64,000 bases of DNA from Oscheius onirici (Eukaryota > Nematoda > Chromadorea > Rhabditida > Rhabditidae). The stretch's first letter is position 1; every line of letters begins with the position of its first letter. Under the pieces are notes generated by a model, which made no database searches, was not told the DNA's origin, and worked only from the letters and a program-made list of their open reading frames with translations. Below, piece after piece: positions 36,676 through 48,487 of this stretch. The stretch spans positions 2,032,501-2,096,500 of the forward strand of contig OW051470.1 of NCBI GenBank assembly GCA_932521025.1, read 5' to 3'. The translations under genes were made by a program, and so were the position numbers.

Positions 36676-38082
36676 TCAGTTGCCGTGGAAGGATTCTCTG
36701 TATGTGTCGTGGTAGATGATGCCCTTCCACTTGTTGAACGCTTTTTGGAAAACTTAAAATAGATATTATATATGATAAGAAAACGACCCACGTTCATCCT
36801 TCTCGACAACCTGCCAGCTGACTTCGCAATCGCCAGAATCGTACATGTACCAGATGTGGAACTGGCTGACTACCAAACGCATGTCGTCTCCCTTCTTGAT
36901 CCTGAAAAAAAAGTTCTGTCTTTCGACTTTAATTATATCTTTTACTTTCTCTGCCATGCTGTCCTTAGTTTTCAGTCTTTCTTCCTGATCTTGAATTTAG
37001 TTGTCTTTTCCCTCTGTTTGTCACCCGATAAAATGTTTTGCCAGTACCTAACGTTTTTTCCTTTCCTCTTTCGGAACCACATACATGTTATTTTTGAATT
37101 TTTACTTGACACTTTTCGTTGTACTTGTCAATTCTAGTCTCCTAACTGCAATTTTACGGAACCTGTCAACAGTAGTCACAGATGAACTTGACAAAAATCT
37201 CACAGATTTCGTAAAGCTCAGGACCACAACAGCAAAAATTATTGTTCAAAATTGGTCCGTCTCATTGAGTCATTATAATCCTAAAGTCCAATTTGTAACT
37301 CTTGTATCGTCATTCAATTCGTATTTCCGCCGATCATTATGGTCCCGTCGCGAATTGTACAATAACCCAATTCTTCTACGCGTCGCCTCTGAATGTCCCG
37401 AAATATAGAGTTCTGTTCCGTACTGAGTGGTCGTTGTTATATTTCTCTTATTTTGTAATAAACTTGAATATATGTAAAACCAAGCCTTCGTGTTCACCAC
37501 AAGTTACGTTAGCCTGAAAGTCTCAGACATGACAGTAATAATATAAAATACTGGATACTTCAACTTCATACATAGAGACGTGCATTGGTTAGAAGAAAAT
37601 ACTAAAACCCACGTGTAAATACTCTGCTTCCTGTCCTCATTCGTGTGCCAGGCTATGATGTTGAACGAGGTTGTGCAATTCACCACCTCAAAATTGACTT
37701 GCAAGAACTGACCGGACTGTTCTGAACTCTCACTTCTTATTGTCTAGATCGTTAACTCACTGAAAACTGCTCTGTATTCCGGTCTGGGCCATCGGTTTTC
37801 TTCCGAGACTGAGAGGCTGCCATTGGAGCCAAGTTCCAGCTTGTGAACTACTGGACCATCCGCTTAAAACATTTTTTTTATGGAAAAAAAGATAAAAACA
37901 AACCAGCTTCGAGAAACTGAATAATTGTGAATATCAAGAAACATTGAAGAATCATCCTTCTGGCAGTTGATGAGATAGGGATCTGGCGCTGGCGATGAAC
38001 AGTTGTTCTGAGTACAGACTGACAACAAGACATAAATCTTTGGTGGGAAGAGAATTAGAAGAGAGGTTAGAGGACACGACAA
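36676..38082 (-). CDS. Predicted secreted protein, unrecognised family
   Basis: The exons supported by phase are 37761-37862, 37613-37721, 36792-36901 and 36676-36752 (stop 36676-36678). They encode GPVVHKLELGSNGSLSV, NFEVVNCTTSFNIIAWHTNE, KKGDDMRLVVSQFHIWYM and KAFNKWKGIIYHDTY. An upstream exon (to about 38082) gives a hydrophobic start (SCPLTSLLILF) and a CTQNNC segment, but its donor phase does not match exon 37761-37862, so the 5' end is uncertain. Several N-x-S/T sites and Cys fit a secreted beta-rich protein. The 700-nt central intron contains dispersed repeat sequence. Confidence 0.5.
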
Positions 38083-38500
38083 TTGGCAAACAGCCGAGTT
38101 GTGGGGCGTGAGGGAACAGAGGAAATTTTGGGGGGAATGGAAGCTCTTAAAAAAGGCACATTTGTCCCGTTTATAAATATAGAAAAAATAAAAAAAATCT
38201 CATTGTCAGAATAGTCCCTTCTCCACTGAAATAGTCACATAAACGTTTGTTCCTCTGTCTCTGTGTGTTTCGTTCCGTCTCTGATTGTGAGCTGGCTCTT
38301 ACAGAGAATGAATCTTACAAAATAGATTTCAGGTTTTTCTCAGTCTCTCTTCCTCCTCTCAGAATAGCCCCTTGACCACTGAAATAGCTTCAGAGAACGG
38401 CCGTTCCATTCGGCCTCCCTTCTACCCAGTGAGAGAGACATCGATTCTCGCCTTGGGGCCATTTTCGTCTGATTAAGTTAGTACATCCATCTCCTTCGAA

Positions 38501-40569
38501 ATGGCTGAACTGGAGTCTCTAAAAACGGATAATCCGACGAGTTATCCAAGCAGGTAATTTTTTAGACTATTAGAGAAGAATCAAGTTTTTAGATGCTTTG
38601 TAAAGCTTGGACTGGTTGTTATTTATTTGCTGATTGCTGTGGCGGTGAGTTAGGGGAAGAGCGACAGAGAATTATTTTATTCAGCGAATTCTCATGCTAA
38701 TTTTAAACGAAGATTTCTGTCTACTTTACCATCCAAACTCTGTCTACTGTAAAGAGACGCAAACATCGAGCTGGAAATATTGGATCTATATTCTGCTAGC
38801 TGATCTCCTTCTCAATATTTGGCCTCTTTCGTGGCTATTTTCAATGTCAATCGGAACAGGGAATAAAGAGGTTTTTTTCGTTTTGTTATTGTTAATTTTA
38901 GATTCAGAAAGTTATTAAATTCTCGTGGCTTTCTCTGTTCAAAAGCTTTGCATTCTACTTTTTCCTTCTCGTGAGTTAAAATTCACTCTAGCTATGCAGA
39001 TTACAGGATATCTCGGTATCGATACTCATCCCCATTTTCCAAAGAGAGACCGGAAATCATATCAGGATTCAACTGATTATTGGTGTGTTTTCTTTCTTTC
39101 ACTTTCCAAAAGAAGCCCCTAAGGATTGGTAAATATTAATAGAGGAAATTACTCACGCAGGCCATAATTTGGATCTGATTCGAAAAAAGAAACAAATGAC
39201 ACTCTTGGGAATCACCTAGACTAGGATTCAGAATGTTCATATCAAAGAATTCAAAAAAGATCTGTAAAATCTGCAGTAGAAGTCTTTCTCCTTCCCCAAA
39301 ATACGTTGTTACTTATAGGCGCTTTGTTTAGGATTGAAGACAATGTTTTTCGGTACTTCTATGATATACAGAAGCAATTTTCAAAGTGTCCATACGAGCA
39401 ATTAGAGAAGTTTCTTTAGAATTGTTAATAGAGGAAGCGAATTGATTTAGTGAAATTTAGTTTACTTTTTTCCGGTTTTCGATGTTTTGCAAATTGAGGC
39501 CGGATAAATATTTCCAAATTACAAAACAACTGAAAGTTTAAAAAATGTCGTCTTTAGCCCCCCTGAAAATTACCTGAAAAGGACAGGGCTACAACTTTTA
39601 GGTATATCTACAAAATACACAAAATTCTTTGACACACTGCTTCTGGAAATCTGTAAAACCAACCCTTTTGAGAAACGCCTAAAAACACCAAGTTCCCATC
39701 CAGTTAGATCTGTTTCTAGCATTTCAAAGCAAGTGTCCTGTTTTTTAGTGGTCAACTTCTGTCTTTTTCAGTAATCTTCACTCTGATTCCCTGCGGAGCT
39801 GCCTACTTCTACCTGATCAACAATTTTCATATCCTCAGTTATGACGTGATCATCTGTACATTTTGTTTTGATACACAATTTTCAGCCAAACCTGAACTGC
39901 TCAAGTCTGGCATTTGACAAGGAATTCCTGGAATTTGAGTCGAGTCCAAGAATTTTGACTATCAAAGAGTCTGGCGCTTTCCGAATTGTTTTACAGAATT
40001 CTGGGAACCAGGTTCTTTTCATTTTTTTCGAGTTTATTCACGTCCAGATTCAGATAATCAGTTCCGGGAGTTCATTCCTCGTGGAGAGAGTCGTAAAATG
40101 GAAGGGGATTCATGGTAACGGAGGAAATGTGACTTTGAGCACAACTGTGAAGTTTCCTCTAAAGATTGAAGAGGATCTGGAGGTTGGAGAGACTGTAGTT
40201 GTAAGTTTTTTTAATTGCTCAGTTTTGGGTGAAAGACAGTATTTTCCAGCTTCCGTGTGTTCTGAAAAGTTGTAGTCCGGATCAAAATCTACAAAATTAT
40301 TGAAAAGTAAATATTGCAAAGTAAAAAATTGCGAAAAATTGTATTTACAAATGGACAGGCTTCTCTTTCAGCTCATCCCCGAGACTCACACCGAACCCGG
40401 AGCCATTCAAATCGATGGTTATCGTAGTTTCGGAAATGTCAAAGGAACCATGATCTCGACGAGCATCTACTCCAAAACTGACGGTCTTCTGACCAAAATG
40501 GTCCAAGAATTTGTGGCTACGGAAAAAAGAATTGAGCCTGTCCGTGTTGGTCCCATCTCTGGAATCTAG
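38501..40569 (+). CDS. Multi-pass membrane protein with a C-terminal ectodomain-like region
   Basis: Nine exons join in phase: 38501-38553, 38593-38644, 38685-38870, 38902-38970, 39007-39082, 39772-39845, 39886-40011, 40048-40200 and 40372-40569. Four hydrophobic segments are visible: LGLVVIYLLIAVA, WIYILLADLLLNIWPLSWLF, FKSFAFYFFLLDISVSILIP and VIFTLIPCGAAYFYLI. These are followed by about 180 residues of soluble beta-type sequence (ESSPRILTIKESGAFRIVLQ, GNVTLSTTVKFPLKIEEDL). Intron 3 is only 31 nt, while intron 5 is 689 nt. I do not recognise the family. Confidence 0.65.
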
Positions 40570-41083
40570 TGTCTTTTTGATTAATTTTCATCCGTCCCTA
40601 ATAAATACTTTCTCTTTTCATAATCTTCTGTGAATTCTAGCTCCAATCTCATCGTAATCTCTCTACTACTAAAGTGCAATGGTGTCTGGGTTGGACTCTG
40701 TTTATTTGTTTGTCCATGACCATGAACATGTTAGCTTTTCTTAGGATTAGATTGTTAATTTTGAACTTAGTGGGAATGAGAAATCTAATGCTTGGACAAC
40801 ATTCTTCGTAGTTCTGAGCGCCGCAGGCTCCAGGTTGGCGACAGCTAGTTCTTGTTCAAAGAACCCTAACTTTCCTCGTCGTTTTTCTTCCTCACAGATA
40901 GATTTTCGAGACTTAAATTTTCTGCAAAGTTGTAGATTTTTCCGAAACCTACAGCTTTGCAGAAACTACCACCTCAGAAAACTCGAGAAGGCCCTCAAAT
41001 TTGTCCTGGCAGGACGCGACATTTAAGAGCACCGTAACCAAAAACACCAAATCTATATTTGGTTTTAAAAATCTCGTCATCGT

Positions 41084-41165
41084 GACCAGGTGGCCGAGTG
41101 GTTAAGGCGTTGGACTGCTAATCCAATGGGGTTTCCCCGCGTGAGTTCGAATCTCATCCTGGTCG
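41084..41165 (+). tRNA. tRNA-Ser (GCU)
   Basis: 82 nt with a seven-pair acceptor stem (GACCAGG/CCTGGTC), box A TGGCCGAGTGG, anticodon GCT in TTGGACTGCTAATCCAA, a long class II variable arm and box B GAGTTCGAATC. Confidence 0.95.
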
Positions 41166-41860
41166 AATCCTTTTGTCTTTTTATCATTTTCCTTCAGCTT
41201 CATTTTCATTCTCTGCTCCTGGCCAAACAAATTAGCGACTCTTGTTATTCCCCCTTTTTTGCTGCTCCAAATAAGCGGAAACTAATCTGATGGCACAGTC
41301 ACTTCATCAATTAGCTTTATCACCTGACCTGACGCTTTCTCTTTCCTCCTTTCAAAATGTGTGTTGTTCATTAGGCAAATATGCGGTAGGGACATATAAT
41401 ACGAGGGATTATCCGTGCACACCAGCCTTCGTCGTTCTTTTCCAGACCCAATTTTGTGTTTTCACTGAAGTCGTCGCGTAATGCCGTTCACAAATTCGAC
41501 TGCGACATTATGAAATCATTCTTCGAAATCACAACTGTTCGGGCTTCTGCAAATGTGCAGTCTTGGTATCCTTTATGGCATCTACTATTGGTTTGGAGGA
41601 TAAAAATTGCAGAGTAGGAGTATATTTCTAGTTGTTCTTCTCCCTTTTCCACTTTTATTCCATCTTTCCTTTATGGACACAGCGTGTTTTAAGTTAGTGA
41701 GCTCAGGAAACAGAATATTGTTACGAACTTACAATATTTTTTCTCTAGAATCTACTTCAAGTTCTGTAGCCAGAGAACAGCCTACGATAATGGTAAAGTT
41801 TCTATTGACTGTTCTCTAGCTAATACACTCTCTACATTGATCAACATAAAATATCATAAG

Positions 41861-42199
41861 TCTTTAATCATCTTGTCGGTGCTTTGTTTTATCCCCTTCT
41901 ACATATCTTATGTCACACTGCTGACCTTTTTCGAACCTTCCTTTGAACATGATTATTCAGACGTGAAGACTCTTTCCTTTAATCAGTCTCTGCAAATGGG
42001 GACAAGGACGAATCAGTCTACTGAGGTAATCAGTTTTTAAAGCTGAATAACTCCTTTCCAGACCAATTCAAATCCAGATGAAGAAATGAAATCCCCGCCT
42101 GTGATCTCACTAGATGAGGAGGAGGAATGGAAGCCCGCAAAAGCGGTGAGAAAGAGAGAAAATGACAGAGGGACAAACAGACTTGCAAAAGTAAATTAA
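41861..42199 (+). CDS. Small membrane protein with an acidic tail (5' end incomplete)
   Basis: Exon 41861-42025 encodes a hydrophobic helix (SLIILSVLCFIPFYISYVTL) and an N-glycosylation-rich stretch. Exon 42062-42145 encodes MKSPPVISLDEEEEWKPAKA. The frame then either reads through to a stop at 42197-42199 or uses the donor at 42146. In that case a phase-0 intron containing tRNA-Ser(UGA) leads to the acceptor just before NHR 2. The start is likely the ATG just before the donor at 41793 (ATAATG|GTAAAG), giving a signal-anchor topology. Function unknown. Confidence 0.45.
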
Positions 42200-42225
42200 T
42201 GGAAGGAAAAAAACATAAAAAGATT

Positions 42226-42307
42226 CGCAACGAGCAGGGTTCGAACCTACGCGGGCAGAGCCCATTGGATTTCAAGTCCAACTCCTTAACCACTCGGACA
42301 TCGTTGC
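42226..42307 (-). tRNA. tRNA-Ser (UGA)
   Basis: The minus strand reads an 82-nt class II tRNA: acceptor GCAACGA/TCGTTGC, box A TGTCCGAGTGG, anticodon TGA within TTGGACTTGAAATCCAA, long variable arm and box B AGGTTCGAACCC. Confidence 0.95.
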
Positions 42308-42395
42308 ACGGCGGCGCTCATTCCCCACCAGTCACCATTGTCGCCTCTCAATTGAGCATCCTTTTTAGGGCAAAAGGAGGCGGAATCGGATACCG

Positions 42396-44168
42396 ATGAA
42401 CAGAATGAGTAAGAACAAAAAATGTGTCATTTGCGGAGATGTGGTAGGCTCTTTTTCCCGGTGCTTTTGAGCCACTTTTTTAAGCCAACTGGCTATCATT
42501 ACACCGTCTTATCTTGCAATGGATGCAAGACTTTCTTTCGGAGAACAGTGATCTCAAAAAGACAGTTCATCTGTTCTAGAGGAGGGAGATGCGACTTCTC
42601 TAAAGGTTTGTACAGGATTTTCTATTCAAACGTGCTTTAGAATTCCGCTGTTCTTGCAGAGCCTGTCGCTTCATGAAATGTAGAAAATCTGGCATGGATC
42701 CAAAGGTTCTGGGCTGTGAGGAGAACGAATTTGAACTGCCTCTGTTTCCAGTGGAAAAACCAGTAAGAATAGATGAACTGGAACACATCAGGACACTGAC
42801 GGTGGTTGTGAGTTTGGAGAGGCGGAGAGATTGAAGGACAGACTGAGACTTTTGTTCAGTAGGAGTCACTAGATCAGATATAACCTGTCCAGTATACTTG
42901 GGCGTTGAGTCGAAAAGCCGAGTCACGAGCCGATTCGAGTCGAGTTGCCCAAGTACACTGTCCAGACACATCATATAGTTCACAGCCAGTGCAGGCAGAG
43001 TTAAGAAAATCCAATCAAAAACTTACAGAGCCATCGAGAAAAGACGCTCCAGTCTCTCCGATCGAAGAATCTGCCCTTTTCTTTCTGTCCCGACTATTCT
43101 CTGGAAGAACTTCTTGGCTCTCATTGCACTATCGGAACGAAGAGTCTCATAAAAAAGGCAAGATAATTTTAAAGGACCGTTCATTCAGATTTTAGGACAA
43201 GGGTATATGTGAAGAATACAAACTAAATCCAGTGAGGTACTGGATGATAGTGGATATGTTCCTGACAGTGGAATTTGCCAAGACTTTTGTAGAGTTCCAG
43301 GACTTGGCCAGCAGCGACAAGGTAAGAAATTTGGGACTGAGCAGAATTTTCAGGCGGGCCTCCTTCACAACGTCGGCATATCCCTTCAAATCTTCTCCCA
43401 GTCCTACTATTCTTTCGCGGAAAAATCCGACTCTGTCGTCTTTCCTGATGGAACGAATGCTCTCGTCCATCAACTTGTAAAAAGAAAGTAAGGACCGTAT
43501 TTCTTCTAATATAAGCACCCCCGTACGCAATTACGTGCGCATTTTTTCAGGTCCAAGACATTTTTTTCCTAACTTTCCGCCTATTTTCCCAAACAGATAG
43601 ACATACCTGCTACCGTGGAAAAAATAATAAAAAGGTTGAAAAATTATGGCTTCACTCGGAAAGAAATGCATACGTAATTGCGTATGGGGGTGCTTATATT
43701 AGAGCTTTTATGGTAATCTAATTTCAAAAAGTGCAAATTCAACTCTTTCAGACGTTTCCAACACGAAAGCTACTACCGAAATGTTTACTGTCGTCCAGTT
43801 GGAATCATTGGGCAGTTGAGCCTCACACAAGACGAATTCGCCATGTTTAAAGCAATCGCTCTGTTCAGTTCAGGTAGTTTCCCTATTTCTTTAGTATTTC
43901 TTTTTTAGAAGGCGACTTGAGTCCGAGTTCCCAAGAAACAGTCAGGAAGAAGAGAGAGGAACTCATTCTCGTCTTCAGGAAACATTTGGTGAAAGAGTAC
44001 GGTAGTCAAGCGGGTCTGGAGAAATTGGCCTGTGCACTGTATGCCATCTCAACCTTCATCGACATTGCTGAAAAGAGACGAGCTTACATCTTCTGTTTGG
44101 ATCTCACTGAAAAGTGCAATTTTCCTAATCTGGTTCAGGGCATCTATCTCAAGAGAAAGATCAAGTGA
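42396..44168 (+). CDS. Nuclear hormone receptor (nematode supplementary family) 2
   Basis: Eight exons join in phase: 42396-42443, 42485-42605, 42641-42807, 42979-43143, 43196-43321, 43354-43487, 43752-43873 and 43909-44168 (380 aa). Zinc finger 1: CVICGDVPTGYHY...CNGC with P-box CNGCKTFFRR. Zinc finger 2: CSRGGRCDFSKEFRCSCRAC, then RFMKCRKSGMDP. The ligand-binding domain shows MIVDMFLTVEFAKTFVEFQD and FSQSYYSFAEKSDSVVF and ends at YLKRKIK. Intron 6 contains a MITE. The chosen ATG begins MNRMSKNKKC; an alternative upstream join to the preceding membrane-protein exon is also in phase. Confidence 0.8.
43492..43716. repeat. MITE family D in an NHR 2 intron
   Basis: CTAATATAAGCACCCCCGTA and its continuation CGCAATTACGTGCGCATTT are found inverted at the other end (CGTAATTGCGTATGGGGGTG, CTTATATTAG). 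A related end is present at 62255-62320. Confidence 0.75.
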
Positions 44169-44578
44169 TCTCAGCTATTAAATGCTCTCAAATACTGTCT
44201 CTTTCTTTCTATCTCTGTCCCGTGGAAAGTGACAGTGTTAATGGATTTATTCAATTGTGTTATAGTCTGTGCTCTCCGTACTCCATGTGTTGCACCAACG
44301 GACAAATGGAATTTCTACCTGTGCTTGTACCTGCATACGAATTGCTCTTTCCAATGACTCCCACCAGCTCTCTTGACGAAAACTTTGTCCGCCCAGGATA
44401 ACCCAAAGGCTACCCGAAGATCTCTGAATTCTCCTGATCGGATTTCTAAAGATCTTTGCAACTTGTTGTCTCTTTCACCATCCACAAGGCGAAGAAGAAA
44501 AAGAAGTGAAAGAAGACGGACAGAACAGAGATTAGAAAAGAGTACATGACATAGGTTTATTCAATCCTTGTCTAGGTT

Positions 44579-46834
44579 CTAGATGGAAGTGACGACCATC
44601 ATGTTCTTGAAGAAGACGATGCAGAGCTTCTTCGTTCCGTGCTGGAGCTCCCATCTTTCCTCTCCTTCTTCATCTGAATATAAGATGAGATACGGTTACG
44701 GCAGAAGTGAGAGCACTCACTGACACTTACAATAAAAAAGTATTACCTTCTGTGACCTTGTGGTCATTTTCGCCGAAAACGGTCTGCATGTCTCCGAGCC
44801 GACAGCCATAGAAGAAGTACTTGTGCTTGACGAGGACCACGTCTTCAGCCTTCAGACTCTTCCAGTCCTTCAACATGTTCCGAGTGGCGCAGTTGATCGT
44901 ATCCTTCTTCATTCTGGGCAGACAGACGTCAGGAACGTATTCTCCGGAAAAGTGAACCTCGGGACAATTGGTCACCAGAGGAGCCATGTCCATCGGAAAA
45001 TTGTCCTCGTGCAAGTTGAAGCGGATTTTGTGCGGGTTGAGAGTGTTAATCCAGCCCTTTGTGACATCCATAGGAACCTTCCTGAAGAAGTTGCTGTGGA
45101 TACTTTTGAGCTCTATCTGTTTGCCAATCTTCTTGAAAAAGTTCATGTCCTTCCTGAACTGATCCACAACGGAATGTCCGCCTTCCTGCAAAGCATCTCG
45201 CCAACAATATTGCCAACAATTCATGATGAGAATGATCTTGGAAAAGTGAAAGTTATACTTGCGCAGAGTCGAGTGCAGGTCAGTGATTCTGGTAATAACA
45301 CAGTCCTCGATATTGTTCTGCCAGACGTCCAGCTTGTACTCTCCGAGCTACAAAATTACTTGAACACCTTTCTGCCTATCTGTCTCTCTGTCCTCTGTCC
45401 CTTAAAACGAACTGACCGTATCCGTTGGGTATAGCTTACCGTAGTAGCCATGGACCTTCTTCGGAACCATAAGCATCTTCTTGAGCACAAAGCTGTTGGT
45501 CATCATCATGTTGATCATCGTCGGTGCATCCAGATACTTGAGCACGCCGGGAAGGATATCCGGATGAAGGTGTCGATCGAGCACTTTGCGACGAGTAACC
45601 GCGTCCATCTTCTCCTCCTTCGGCTTGACCGTCTTCAACTCGATTTTCAGCTGGCTGTAGACCAAGGTGAAGATGAGTTTGGCCTGTTCGTTGCCAAACG
45701 TCCAAATTTTTTCTCCATCGCATTCCTCATACACTGGAAACTCTCATCATGGTCTGGTTCTACTGGCTAGCTGGGAATTATACAAGGTTTTGTGCTTTCA
45801 CAGTCTGACACCAAAGGAAGGAAACCCACTATTCACGTAGACACAGTCAGTACGATAGAACTCCTTCCGGAGCACCCGAGCGATGTCAGTTCCTTTGAGC
45901 GTGTAGTTGAACGTAAAGTCCCCAATTCTGAGCTTTTCGGCAACGTTCATCCTCTTGAAATCTCGGAGAATCGTGGAGAGTTTTTTTTTCGAAACCTCGT
46001 CATCGCGAATGTTTTTTATCTGATGAAGAAGGAACGAATTGAACAGGTCTTCGTCCGGACGACGGCGAATCAGGAGGCTGGGACACTTCTTCAGAACAGG
46101 ATCGAAGGAACTATGAGGAAGAGATCGGCCATGCGGCATCAAGGACGATTTTGGCCGGCCGAGCCATCTGCACGAAATTCAACAGATTCGAATCGTTCTG
46201 ACAAATGTGAGAGCATTTCATCGACATGACCACTTTGTTGACACACGGCTTCAGGAAGATCCAATCCCTCAGGAGATCGACAGTACTGTACTTTTCTGAC
46301 GAGATCATCAGGAATTCCAGTTTGAAGTTGTATTTGATGAGAAGAGATGGCCTGTGATCCGGATGACGGATGTTTTTGTAGGAGCCGCATTGGAAAATGG
46401 AATAGAGTGATGAGAGACAGGACAGAAGGAAGAACCTACGCCTATGTTCACTGAGTTCAAACTCGGCCAGCTCCAGAGTCTCCTCATTGTAGTGCTTGCT
46501 GGGAACGATCTTCTCGACATCGATCGTACGAATACAGAGCTCCTTGTCGACAAGGAGAAGGTTCTTCTGCGTCTCCAGACAGCTGGACGATGCGCTCGAA
46601 GATGTCCGGTAGACGAACAACTTCCATGGCCGGATTCCAGGTGGCCAGATCGAATTCCTTCGTCAGAGTGGCGTCCGTCTTGCTCAGATGCCCACTGACG
46701 ATCTTCTGACGTCCCCTGGACCAGTTGGCGGGCAGATTGGCAGTCATCTCGTTGCAGGATCTCCTCCAACTTGTCAAAGTCCTCTGCAGAAAAGTTAGAG
46801 ACGATGACGAGTAGAACCTACCGACAGACACCAT
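44579..46834 (-). CDS. Two-unit F-box protein gene, apparently with frame breaks in the first unit
   Basis: F-box proteins are SCF ubiquitin-ligase substrate adaptors, massively expanded in nematodes. The minus strand shows two copies of one unit. Unit 1: MVSVEDFDKLEEIL start (46834), F-box LPDIFERIVQLS, body GSYKNIRHPDHR...LLNFVQMARPAKI, and tail DGEKIWTFGNEQAKLIF. Unit 2: F-box PDILPGVLKYLDAPTMINMM, body LGEYKLDVW...WINTLNPHKIRFNLHED, and tail ERWELQHGTKKLCIVFF with the stop at 44579-44581. Unit 2 reads intact if the donor ACG|GTCAGT is used. Unit 1 changes frame near 46755, 46575 and 46140, and an expected acceptor near 46392 lacks AG. So this is either a decaying gene or carries sequence errors. 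Confidence 0.6.
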
Positions 46835-48400
46835 CCGGAGCAACTGTGCTTGACGAACAGACTACGGGCAATTGAACCGCGTTCGAACAGACATCGAGTA
46901 GTTTGACTTGTTAAAGAAGATTATGCTAGACATGTTAAAGTACACAACATTTTGCAGTGAGTTAGGCTCTGATAACCCTTGCTTCTCATACAATATCCAG
47001 TAATATTTCCACGCTATCTAACCTTTATCGTCTACAAAATTTAAACTATTACAAAGCTATGATGTCTGTGGCTGACGCTGTGTTTGTTTGTGTCTGTCTA
47101 TCTGTCTGTTTGTCCATGGCCACGAGAATTGTCGTAGCAAATCAAGAGTTGTCAGGATTAGATAACAAGTTACGTTTGAACTTGCCACGTCCGTTTTTCG
47201 AAATAATCCCCTTTCACTGTTTTCAAGTCCCACTATAGATTGACACTCTGAAGCCGCAGGTAACAAGTTATTGCCTGTCGAAAAATCAGCCAGAAATTAA
47301 GTTTTGAATTTAGGAAAAAGGTGGAAAGTTCTATTACTGTTGTAGAGGTGGAGTATGACGTCGTCAGACGACGAAGTCGGCTGGTACCATATGAGAAAAA
47401 TACAGGGGGTACTGAAGAAATATAAAAATAAGAGGTATCTTCTTGACGTCTCGCTACAAAATTTGGAAATTAAAGACTAATTAGGTGTGCCTTCTGGTTA
47501 GAAGGGCTTACGAACGAGACGGAAGGAAGGAAAAGAACGAACTTGACTTGACTTTTGCGTCAAGAAGAAAAGAAAACACGAGTATTGTAGTTGTAATTTA
47601 TAAAAAGAGAAAGTAACCACAAGTTGACGTAAACTGGGAAGATAAAAATAGGATTTACAACGTAAATACGAGAAAACCTAGCAAGTCTCTCAAACCGTCA
47701 ACGGAACTCGCGAGAGTGAAAGATAAAATTCAAAAGGGAAGGGGTGCGCGAAAGTTAAATTTGAACAAAACACGGGAAGAACAGGGAAAACAGATGAATC
47801 ACAACTAAAGAAGGGAATGTAACTGACTCCTCGGCCACAAAGAATCTCGCTTGAGCCTTGACTAGATCGGAGCTATTGTCCGATCCATATTCCAATCTAG
47901 TTTTATTGGTAAATCCAATATAGGGAAACTGGATCCACTTCTCGAACAAGTTGGTTGTTTGATCGTAAGAAAGTTTACTCCTCCTCATTGTGGCACGAGG
48001 GTCTTATATACTCCGTATTAGTCATTTTACGGGAGAAAGATTAGTCAAATGTTGCGCGGATGTCTAGCTAATTGTAAGGACAGAGAGGAGTAACGGACAG
48101 ACCTATTTGGACAGTTTCCCGGCTACCAAAATTACATAATCACTGTCAGGACTTGCTGGTCTTTCAAGCAGAGGACCATATTCTCAAAGAAGCTCATTGA
48201 GAAAATTGTAGTTTTCATCTTGTCCTTCATCATTTTTAGATCAATCACTCATGCGTTCGGAAAGTTCTACTGTCCTGGAAGTTCCAGAGTTGTGTTCAAG
48301 ACTGGAACCGAACTCTCACTGTAGCTTTCAAGACGGTAGTCAATGAAAAGTATCCTGTCTATATCTCTGTCCCGTGGAAAGTACAAATGAATTTATTCAC
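46835..48400. other. Gene-poor interval with one doubtful short ORF
   Basis: A copy of dispersed repeat R2 lies at 47055-47175. The minus-strand frame 47755-47988 (MRRSKLSYDQTTNLFEKWIQ) could be a small gene or exon but has no recognisable motif. At 48340-48395 a 3'UTR-like block (TATCTCTGTCCCGTGGAAAG) is shared with 44205-44250 downstream of NHR 2. Confidence 0.4.
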
Positions 48401-48403
48401 TTG

Positions 48404-48459
48404 TAGCAGGAACAAGGTTGACAACCAAAGTCAGGGCAAACCCAAACACTTTGAGTACT
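48404..48459 (-). pseudogene. Relic of the last exon of the short Cys-rich peptide gene
   Basis: The minus strand reads WVCPDFGCQPCSCYK and a stop, followed by AATAAA, matching YCCVCPDFGCHSSCCHK of the 25.6-kb gene. No first exon with a signal peptide is found upstream; the Cys/His-rich gene occupies that place. Confidence 0.5.
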
Positions 48460-48487
48460 TTACTTAGTTTTTGAGAGATTTTTTTTA

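Noticed and set aside
41290..41481. 63-codon ORF starting MAQSLHQLALSPDLTLSL
   Set aside because: No recognisable feature and poor codon use; may contain promoter sequence of the next gene.
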